Positions 55,797 to 64,000 of a DNA stretch of 64,000 bases are shown here, one piece after another. This DNA comes from Glebionis coronaria (Eukaryota > Streptophyta > Magnoliopsida > Asterales > Asteraceae): assembly GCA_025667525.1 (NCBI GenBank), contig CM046878.1, forward strand, positions 575,712,868-575,776,867, read 5' to 3'. The position numbers and the translations under genes are program-made. The first letter of the stretch is position 1. The number at the start of each line of letters is the position of its first letter. The notes under the pieces were generated by a model that saw nothing but the letters and a program-made list of their open reading frames with translations, ran no database searches and was not told where the DNA came from.

Positions 55797-57259
55797 CAGG
55801 CTTGTGAATCTTGAAAGCATAACAATAGTTGGTTGAGACCTTTACATCTTCTTTAACAACATGATCTTCATTTTTATTCTCAGCCTTATCAATTATAGAA
55901 GATGCCCATTTAACCAAAGTCTTCCTGGGCCCTTCACCACCAACGGTCCTCGATATGTGAACGGTAATACAGGTCAAAGACAAATGGGTTATCTTCAGAA
56001 TGTGAAGACGAATAATAAAAATCAGCACCACTATTGCAAATGACAGCATCACAATCTGAAGGATTCACGCCCTTTGAAACCAGAAATTTGTGAACTTCAA
56101 CCATTCGTAAACTTGTTGCCAATATAAATCCAATAGACCCTTCATTTTTCTCTTTATCTAAAGCCTCAAATATTTTCCAAAGTTGCTTATCTGCAACAAG
56201 CTTTAACAAAGCATCTGCAGTTAACTGTTGATCATGGGGATCAATATGCAAGCCATTGTCTAGTACCTGCAATGACGAAATTATCAATTCGCCGACCTAG
56301 TCCTATATAAGATGGTAAAATGCACTTAAGATATCTAAATAGTCGGTGAACAGGTCAAAACGGGTCATTTTTGTGTGGTCAAGTCGGATAGACCCAAAAT
56401 ACTTACTGTTGACTATCAATAATTTTCAAGCATGATTACAAGACAAGCTACTCCAATGAAAATCTAAATACTACATAATATAATTTAGTAGGTTTTATGT
56501 GTTTCTATGCCCTTTGACTGATTTTCAACTCATTGAGCCGTTTCATTTTAAGTAAATAATTTCATCCATAAAGTACAAAAGAAAGCCCAAATGGGTCAGA
56601 ATTAGAACCTTGAAACTAAACAAAGATAACTCACCGATGTATATCGACAAGAGCTCCATTTTTGTGGCAACCATTGGTAACCCATAAGCAGCTGCCTGTT
56701 TGATGAAATCTGATGAGTTAGGACATGGTACAAAACCGACTAATTTCAGAAGACTTTACCCATAAGCAGCTGCCTTTGATTGCTAAAAATTTCAGAAGAC
56801 TTTACCTCAATTAAAGTGAGTCCAAATGGATATGAAAGCTGGATTGATAAAAACTCCCTGTCCAAATAAGTTTAACAATGTAACAACGTTATGTGTCAAA
56901 TATCACGTCATTCAAAGATTAAAGCAAGAATTAGTAATACACTTAATTTGCATCATTACTGAATATTATAATAAAATAGCAAACAAATGGTAATTTTGAC
57001 GATGATCTAGATACACTAAATGGAAAAAGAAACTGATAGAAGCAAATTATCACTTGTCCAATAAAAGCAACACCCCATATAGATTTATTATTGTGTACCT
57101 TGATCTTTGCTGCTAGCCTGTAGATGTCACAGACTTCATTCTGCTTATGACGTTTAGGATTGCCACTTGCCCATCAATAATCTTAATAATTGACATAAGC
57201 ATTGATGCACTGGTGCTTGACATCTCGTCAATGTTATCTCGTTTAACCATAATTAATGT
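55797..57259 (-). pseudogene. Captured fragment of sucrose-phosphate synthase
   Basis: Four exon-like blocks on minus keep splice sites: 57259-57099 (TLIMVKRDNIDEMSSTSAS...DIYRLAAKIK after a frameshift), 56857-56806 (GVFINPAFI, FGLTLIE), 56696-56636 (AAAYGLPMVATK...VDIHR) and 56266-55797 (NGLHIDPHDQ...LLKLVADKQLW joined to SIGFILATSL, AVICNSGADFYY, YRSHIE and RKTLVKWASSI). These are the glucosyltransferase and phosphatase-like parts of plant SPS, a cytosolic sucrose-synthesis enzyme. The linker between the domains is deleted inside the last block and frameshifts are present, so no enzyme is made. Confidence 0.85.
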
Positions 57260-57479
57260 CTGCAAAAGTGAAAAACATCTGTTAGTGACGAAACATATCC
57301 AATCATGACTTATCAGAAACGAAAATGACTACACAAACAACATACTCCGTCATACAAGAGTTTCCTGAGTTCATTAGAGACTCCGATAAAAAATTTAACA
57401 CAAGTCTAAAAGACATACATGACTGAAGATTGTGACTTTTTCGTTTTATCTCTTTCAGCCAATGATAGCTTTGTGGCCT

Positions 57480-57575
57480 CTAAAGCAGCTTTGATGCAAC
57501 GTATGAAATGCAATCTGGTATTCCCCAAGCGTTTCACTAACTGGAATAATTGGCCCTGAATACAGTGACGAATAG
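57480..57575 (-). pseudogene. Captured myosin motor-domain fragment
   Basis: On minus the frame reads IQGQLFQLVKRLGNTRLHF and IRCIK, matching the conserved plant myosin head segment (GQLFxLMQRLxxTxPHFIRCIKPN). It then breaks into unrelated sequence (ALEATKLSLAERDKTKK). It is only ~30 residues long, next to the SPS fragment and on the same strand. Confidence 0.6.
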
Positions 57576-58604
57576 TGAAGCTGTCTGTGAACAAACTTGC
57601 TAATAAAAATAGGCGTTAGAAGAAAAACACTAGAAACATGATTCATTAGACCTATAAATGGAGGGCATTTAAAGAAACCGTCAAAAAAAATAATTTGTAA
57701 TCGCATTTTTTGGTCAAGCCATGGGGGGCGCTGCCATCCTGGACCTAACACATAGGTCCACCCCTGCTAACGCTCATTCTTAACAGTTACAAACCACTTA
57801 TTGCATAAAATCTGGTCCGAATCATTTTCAAGACAATCTTATATTATCATTTTAATAAACTATAAAATTGCAAGACACTTATTGCAAAATTTTCAAGACA
57901 GCACTAAGATAATACTGTATATATCCAACATAACACTGACTTAGATGAATGCAATTAAGTCAACAATTTGCCCTCAATTTCAATTAAGCCTTAGGTAATT
58001 ATAACCACATACATATGTAAATCCCAAATATGACCCCAAAAATTAATACATATACATACATACAGGTTAACCTTAAAATTAGAAGATGACAAAATCAAAC
58101 ATACATTAAACCCACAAGTAACACATACATCCATAAATTAAGCGTAATACAAACATAAACATAAAGATTATTATCCCTAATTCTAATTAAATATACAAGA
58201 AAGTAAGGGGTATGACTTACCATTAATAAGGCATAAGTGGTATGCTCATGAGAAGATAAATGGTGAAGGGCGGCTGAGTGTAGTGTGTGTGGTTATGTTT
58301 TGTTTTAGGTATTGAAATAATTGAGATATCCCACCCAAGGGATTTATGTTATTTAAAAAATTCAAAGAATCCCCGCCCATCGAATTTTGTGGTATTGAAA
58401 AAAATTGAATAGTCCCGCCCAGTCAATAGAGCCATGTTGTTACTTAGAGAACCGGGATCTATTAAAAATAAGTGATAAAGCCATGTTGTAGAATAGAGAA
58501 CCGGGCTTTATTAATGCTTGAAAATCCGGAAAGACCTTTAGAGCCCTGTTTTCAGTATAAAAGGGCTTTAATTAGAGGGCTCTATTCTAATTTGTGTAGT
58601 AGTG

Positions 58605-59310
58605 ACTTCTTCACCACCATTGCCTACATTTCTAGCGAAGGCAATAATCAAAATGACAACTTTGTCCTACCAATGTATGAGTCGCGAGTCACGAATCCCA
58701 CCCAAAGAACTCACCAAACGACACTAAATTTTAAAGTTTAACTTTTTGTAAGGGTAACTTTGTCAAACTTTGGTTTGTTGGGTTTAATCGTTGTGTTCAC
58801 GTCGGCATGACTAGGGTCTTTATGTTTGATGTGTTTAGTTAGTAGTATTTTGAAATGGTAGTAGTTTGACCGGGTATTTTGGATAGCTAAGATAGTGGGA
58901 CTGCATGTTGTGCCAGTTCTTTAGGAGACTACTACTACCCACGTAGCTTTCTTTAAAGGCTATATAAAGCCATGTAATTCTTGTTTTTGAGTAACCAGTT
59001 TTCCTTTTCCAATAAACAGAAATATTGCAACCCATTTTGCCGTTTTGATTGGCGTGACCGTGGGTGCGAGTCCGGGCCTAAGGAGGCTGGTTCCTTCATG
59101 GTTTTTGCATCCAAGTCATGTATTCTGAAATCCACAAATTTACATTAATCATTCTATGAACACAAACTCCCATCCTATGTGTCAACTACATAGCGAGCCT
59201 CAACAAAGTGGAGTTTTACCACTGCAAGCGTTCGTTGACATCACGGCCTATTTTTCAAAAAACACAAAACTTGGCGCATTATCAGTTATTACATCCTCGA
59301 CCTTAACCAA
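58605..59310. other. Possible solo-LTR-like segment, no gene
   Basis: A TATATAAAG (58961) followed ~45 bp later by CCAATAAACAG, with GTGGGTGCGAGTCCGGGCC further on, looks like an LTR promoter and poly(A) signal on +. No LTR edge or partner can be defined. Confidence 0.3.
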
Positions 59311-59317
59311 AAACAGA

Positions 59318-60915
59318 GTTTTTTACCAATCGATGGTTTTTAAAAAAAGTATTTACCATTGTATGTCATATTTAAAAATATTATCCATTGTATGGTATCA
59401 CATTCAGACTTGATAAATTTGATAATATATTCTATTTTTTATGCATATCTTTTACCAAATAAAACTAGCTTACAGTAAGCAAAAGATAAAACCCTACAAA
59501 CAGCCATTCATTCGATTCTTCGTATGTCTTAATACATTGTTTCGTATGATTTTGTAATGAATGGTTTGTCCTCTTGTTTGTATGCAATGCTCAGGGCTTC
59601 TTGTTTGATTTTTCTTTTAGTTTTGGTCTACTGATGTAAGACCTTTTCTTCCAAAGCTGTCTTACTAACTAAGCAAGCTTTACTTGTTAGACTTGATGTC
59701 TTACTAACTAAGCAGTGACTAAGCCAAATGATGGCTCCATACATATCACCCAGGCTAAGTTATATTGTGCTTAGAAAGTGCAATATCGTTGCTCTATGGC
59801 TGTTTTTTGGTTCTGTAGTTTTGATTCGTTAACAGCTACTGTAACTTTATTTTCCTGGATATAATTAATGTCTCATGTGACTACACTGAAACACAATGGA
59901 AAATACACAACGAAACATGAAGCACAAGGCTTTTGCATACGTTTTCCCCAATAAGAGTACGCCAAATAACGACACACCTAGAAGTTAATATTAATAAGTT
60001 TTCACATAATCCATAAGCGTTTTAATACAGACATATTAGTGGCTTTAGAATATATATCTCATTCTCTCTAACAAAATCGTAAGCTATAGATTTTATTTTT
60101 ACTTCATTCAACATCTTTAAAATTGTTAACGTGGCAATGGTTTCAGAAACTTCATGTAGCATATCTGTATAACCTGGCTAACTTATTTACGAATCAACTT
60201 TCAATTCATGGAGTAGTATTTAGAATATCTCCAAATATTCAACTTGTTTATCTATCTGAGTCCAGCGTTGATGATCTTACAAATGAAAATATTTGATTTC
60301 AGGTAATGGCTGATAGAGGTAGCCATATATCATCATTCTGGGTCGTGGAATCATAAAGGCTGCTAAGCCTGTGGATGCCACACGCGAATACCGACAACAA
60401 GGTTGGAATGAATGCATATTCAGCTAGCTGCAAGTGAGTGATTTCATGGTTTCAAACGATTGTCATAAAATTTTGGTCTACTGATGTAAGACATTTTCTT
60501 CCATTGCTGGGCCATTTGCATAGACCTTTTGTTATCTCAACCTTTCTATCTCCATTTGCATAGTCCAAAGTACGAGATTTTAAGTTCAGCTCCGAAAGAA
60601 AACACATCAAGCGGTCTAAAATTTGCCCGAAGCATTATCAAGTGTTGCAGCCTCCACCATTTTTGTTCAAAAGAATTTGGATAATTTTTTACAATCATTT
60701 TAATAATCAGATTTAGCATACACGTTTGCAAAATTTGAACAAACAAAGTGTATCACAGTAAGAGGGCATATGAGATGACCTTTAGTAATTAAGCTAAAAT
60801 ATAGATTGAAAAAATAAATAAATAAACACCATACAATTGATAATATTTTTAAATGTAACATACAATGGTAAATACTTTTTAAAATGACCATCATTTGGTA
60901 AAAAAACTCCCAAAA
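59318..60915. mobile_element. Inverted-repeat element, non-autonomous
   Basis: The ~90-bp ends at 59318-59405 and 60828-60915 are inverted copies, with AAAAGTATTTACCATTGTAT, then TTTAAAAATATTAT, then CATTGTATGG / AATTGTATGG. Inside, CTACTGATGTAAGAC-TTTTCTTCCA occurs twice in direct orientation (59629 and 60479). No transposase is recognised. Exact edges and target duplication are unclear. Confidence 0.5.
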
Positions 60916-61684
60916 ACAATAGCTCTGTGATGAACACTTAATTGTTAGTGTAGTATATAGAAATGCAAGATATGTAGCCATGTAATATAGGTATGTACAT
61001 TATTTTTTTTTTGAACAAATCTATATTTATCTATATTTTATCTTTTACATTAAATATTATGTTTCTTGAACGTGGTTGTTGACACAGGATGCTATTTAAC
61101 CGAAAAATCGTACTTTGTCGGAAATTATGTTCAAGAAAATAACCATATAATTATTGACCATTTTAGTACTCTTGTACTAGAAAAAATGAATATAAAAAAT
61201 AAAATACATGGAGGTTGCTATATATCGAGCACTTTCTTTTCTTAAGAGATTTTTCTTAGAAAAACCATTTTTTATGCGCAGTGCTTGTTCATAATTGCCT
61301 ACCTGAGCCTTTATACTGCCGTTAAAAGAATATATGTCCATTGCCTGAGCCTTTATACATGATCTCTGTTCATAATTGCTTCTTTATGTTGCCTGAATCA
61401 TAAGATAGGAATCAAGAGACGCGGTGACCACTTTAATTTTTCCTCCACCAATTAACGGATTAACAAATTGACACCAGAAAAATTCTTGAATTAAAGACTA
61501 ATTCACTTAAAACCTACAATATGAACATAAATAAACATGTCGCAAACGTTCACTAGTAGAACTTCCCTTCATTTACTTGCATCGTCTTTATTTCTAAACT
61601 TTGCAACTACATTTTTAAACGAAGTTTACGATGTACTACAAATAATAATATAGATAGTAAAATGTGTAAAAACTAACAAATTTA
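60916..61684. other. No gene seen
   Basis: AT-rich DNA. It contains the second copy of the GAATCAAGAGACGC repeat (61380-61435) and a local duplication of GCCTGAGCCTTTATAC near 61306 and 61345. Confidence 0.45.
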
Positions 61685-62067
61685 TGATCAAAATCAACAA
61701 GAACTTATAACAGAGAACCCAGCCAACCACCACTTGGCTCTCTTTATCAATGAATCAATTACAATATCTTTGAATACAAGAATGAATCAAACAAACACGC
61801 TCACAAACTCACACGATTGATCAAGAAGTGTCAATCTTATTTTCTCTCACTAGAAACGATAACAGAAAGATAAAACTGAATGAATAATTGAAAACGAGTT
61901 GTTAGGTAGCTTAAATACTCCAAGTGACACAGCTGTCCCATACTTCCAAATGTTGGCAAGAATAGTCCTCCAAGAATGAACTCTTCCCATCCAAGTGCAA
62001 ATACTCCCCCTCCAACTTTAGTTAAAATACTTCAAGACCCTCCAGGTTAATAGCTTACTTCTTAATA
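61685..62067 (-). repeat. 3' LTR of copia 4 (edges approximate)
   Basis: The polypurine tract CTTAAGGGGGAG (minus, 62079-62068) directly precedes it. The LTR would start TATTAAGAAG, not TG. The far edge at ~61685 is chosen because it gives a CA end, and remains unproven without the other LTR. Confidence 0.5.
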
Positions 62068-62082
62068 CTCCCCCTTAAGCTC

Positions 62083-64000
62083 TTAACCTGCAAATGCATT
62101 ATACAAACCAAGCATACTACAAAATTTCTTATGATCAGATATAAGCAAGCCTTTAGTAAAAATATCTGCAGTATTATTTTCAGATTTAACTTTAATGGGT
62201 TTTATATATCCTGCAGATATTTTCTCTCTTAAGAAATATAGATCAATTTCAAAATGCTTGCTTCTTTCATGAAGCACTGGGTTCAAAGAGATTTGAATAG
62301 CAGAACTGTTGTCACAGTTCATATCAACTGGTAAAACAACCTTTACTTTCATATCATTAAGCACTTTATGAATCCACATGACTTCACAGCAAACATTACA
62401 CATAGCCCTGTATTCAGCTTCTGTGGAAGATCTAGAAACAACACTTTGTTTCTTACTCTTCCAAGAAACTAAATTGTTCCCCAGGAAAACACAATAACCA
62501 GTCAAAGACCTTCTGGTTATCTTACACTTTGCCCAGTCTGAGTCCACAAACACATTTAGCTTACTACAATCTCCTTTCTTAAAAGTGATACCTAAGCCAG
62601 GTTCACCTTTCAAGTATCTAAGAACTCTGAATGCAAGTCTAAGATGAGAAGTCATAGGACTATGCATGACTTGACTAAGACAATGTACTGCATAAGCAAT
62701 ATCAGGTCTAGTCATAGTCAAATATATCAGTTTTCCAACAAGTTTTTGATATGAAGTAATCTCAGTAAGTTTTTTATCCTCACCAAATTTCTTGTTAAGC
62801 TTTGTACTATCTGGATTAACTTCAATAGGAGCACCACATGGTTTACATCCCAACATTCCAAATTCTGACAACAACTTAGTGCAATATTTTCTTTGTGTTA
62901 GACAAATACCATTATCAATGTCTATAACCTCAATGCCTAAAAAATACTTAAGTTTTCCAAGATCTTTAATAAGAAACTTGGTACTTAAAAACTGTTTAAA
63001 TTTATTAACTTCATCAAGGTTATTTCCAGTGATAACAATGTCATCCACATAGACAAGCAAAACTAAGAAAACATTATTGCTATTCTTAATGAACAAAGAG
63101 AAATCATTAGGACTCTGAACAAATCCATTTTCAGTAAGAACATAAACAAGCTTCTCATTCCATTTTCTAGGAGCTTGCTTTAGCCCATATAAGGACTTAA
63201 CCAATTTACAAACTTTGTTACCATTCTCATCACCATAACCTTCAGGAATTTTCATATACACTTCTTCATCCAGTTCTCCATATAAAAAAGCATTATTTAC
63301 ATCCAACTGAAATAATGGCCAGTTATTGCTAACAGCAAGACTTAAAACACATCTAACTGTAACAATTTTAACCACTGGTGAAAAAGTTTCATCATAGTCT
63401 ATTCCTTCTCTTTGATTAAAGCCCTTAGCTACTAATCTAGCTTTAAATCTCTCAACATCACCACTAGATTTATATTTAACTTTCCAAAATCCATTTACAT
63501 GGAATAGCCTTTCTACCCTCAGGAAGATCAGTAATAATCCATGTATTATTCCTGTTTAAGGCTTCCATTTCAAGATTCATGGCCTCAATCCATCTGCTAT
63601 CTTTGATAGCCTCAGAATAATGAGTAGGCTCATGAATTTTATTAAGATTAGTGGTAAACACAAAATTATCAATGCTTAAATTGGCATAACTAACTACTTT
63701 ATTAATACTATATTTAACATTCTTGTTAAGAACAAAATCCTTATACTTAGAAGGAAAAGTAGTTTTTCTACTTGTTCTCCTAACAGTGTTCTCTGCTGCT
63801 GGTTCTGGTGACCAATTAAACATATTTCCAAAAGACTCAATGCCTTCATCCTTAGAGGAATTATCATCATCATTACTAATGTTTGGTATACCCTCAGAAA
63901 CCTCTTCTGTTGCATACTCAACCCTAGTGTCCTTCCTACTAGAATCTGTATTAGTATTAGATGATCTATCTACCTCAGAAATATTATCTGTATCAGTAGT
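62083..64000 (-). pseudogene. Copia 4 Pol: integrase tail, RT and RNase H with one frameshift
   Basis: From the window edge down to 63476 an open frame reads RRTSRKTTFPSKYKDF, SEAIKDSRWIEAMNLEMEAL and CKWILES. An extra T near 63479 breaks it. The next frame restores WKVKYKSSGDVERFKA and continues to 62083 through FQLDVNNAFLYGELDEEVYM, SLYGLKQAPRKWNEK, LVYVDDIVITGNN (YVDD active site), YFLGIEVIDIDNGICLTQRK, RNase H VFVDSDWAKC, SRSSTEAEYRAM, NCDNSSAIQI, HERSKHFEIDLYFLRE and ADIFTKGL. Apart from the frameshift, all RT and RNase H catalytic motifs look intact. The N-terminal part is outside the window. Confidence 0.9.

Larger units (their letters stand above)
54198..58604. mobile_element. Non-autonomous CACTA carrying host gene fragments (Pack-CACTA)
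   Basis: The left end CATACTCCAAAAATGGCCAT and the reverse complement of the right end (CACTACTACACAAATTAGAA) both continue into ATAGAGCC. Subterminal motifs TAGAGCCCTG, ATAGAGCC, AAAGCCC and CGGGCTTTA cluster at both sides (54210-54370 and 58425-58590). No transposase is encoded. The interior holds fragments of sucrose-phosphate synthase, a myosin and at least one unidentified exon, all on minus. The left CACTA has lost one C, and the target duplication (AGT or ACT) is ambiguous by a few bases. Confidence 0.7.
61685..64000 (-). mobile_element. Ty1/copia retrotransposon 4, 3' part, runs off the window
   Basis: Minus-strand copia with RNase H, RT and the integrase C-terminal region, then a polypurine tract and the 3' LTR. 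Gag, protease, most of integrase and the 5' LTR lie beyond 64000. Protein wording is close to copia 2. Only one frameshift is seen, so it is much younger than copia 1-3. Confidence 0.88.

Overview
This window is eukaryotic nuclear DNA from a flowering plant, most likely a eudicot. The evidence is plant-type U2 and U1 snRNA genes with the plant upstream sequence element (USE), TATA box and 3' box; Ty1/copia LTR retrotransposons primed by initiator-Met tRNA; a CACTA (En/Spm) transposon with spliced plant-type genes; Helitrons; Stowaway and Mutator-like MITEs; and captured exons of sucrose-phosphate synthase and a myosin. The species cannot be read from the sequence. I see no intact host protein-coding gene. 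Almost everything is repeat or transposon DNA, much of it nested.

Layout. 0.3-1.7 kb: a U2 snRNA gene, a truncated second U2 copy and a U1 snRNA gene, all on +. Both full genes have promoters and 3' boxes, but each carries changes in the bases that recognise introns. 3.1-15.75 kb: a decayed copia element on -, split by a young 7.6-kb LTR element with no coding capacity (LARD-like, 5-bp target duplication). 16.7-17.6 kb: a CACTA end against a copia protease remnant. 19.0-19.8 kb: a non-autonomous element with hAT-like ends. 20.9-23.55 kb: a 5'-truncated copia on +. 24.4-24.8 kb: a 423-bp Helitron. 26.3-26.75 kb: a Mutator-like foldback MITE. 26.95-32.2 kb: a giant foldback element made of inverted repeat arrays inside a TA microsatellite. 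32.8-33.2 kb: a minisatellite. 33.4-36.5 kb: a copia reverse-transcriptase remnant cut in two by a 2.6-kb Helitron. 37.2-39.1 kb: a second Helitron carrying a possible captured exon and a Stowaway MITE. 41.87-53.59 kb: an apparently complete CACTA element. 54.2-58.6 kb: a non-autonomous CACTA carrying fragments of two host genes. 59.3-60.9 kb: an inverted-repeat element. 61.7-64.0 kb: the 3' part of a nearly intact copia on -, running off the window.

The CACTA element is the main functional unit. It has 3-bp target duplications, a TNP2-type transposase (three coding exons, 1134 aa), a TNPA-like protein (five exons, 378 aa), a small antisense GRF zinc-finger gene, and three clusters of a 28-bp perfect palindrome: one near each end and one just before the presumed promoter. 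Its leader intron holds a palindrome array and a long near-perfect hairpin.

The other strong novelty candidate is a dispersed family of short units (about 2.41, 24.1, 25.9, 37.1, 39.3 and 41.5 kb). Each has a USE and, in the best copies, a TATA motif 26 bp downstream, the spacing of plant Pol III snRNA-type promoters. The three best copies have a conserved ~120-135 nt body ending in a T-run. They match no ncRNA family I recognise.

All calls come from reading the sequence. No database search, folding program or expression data was used.
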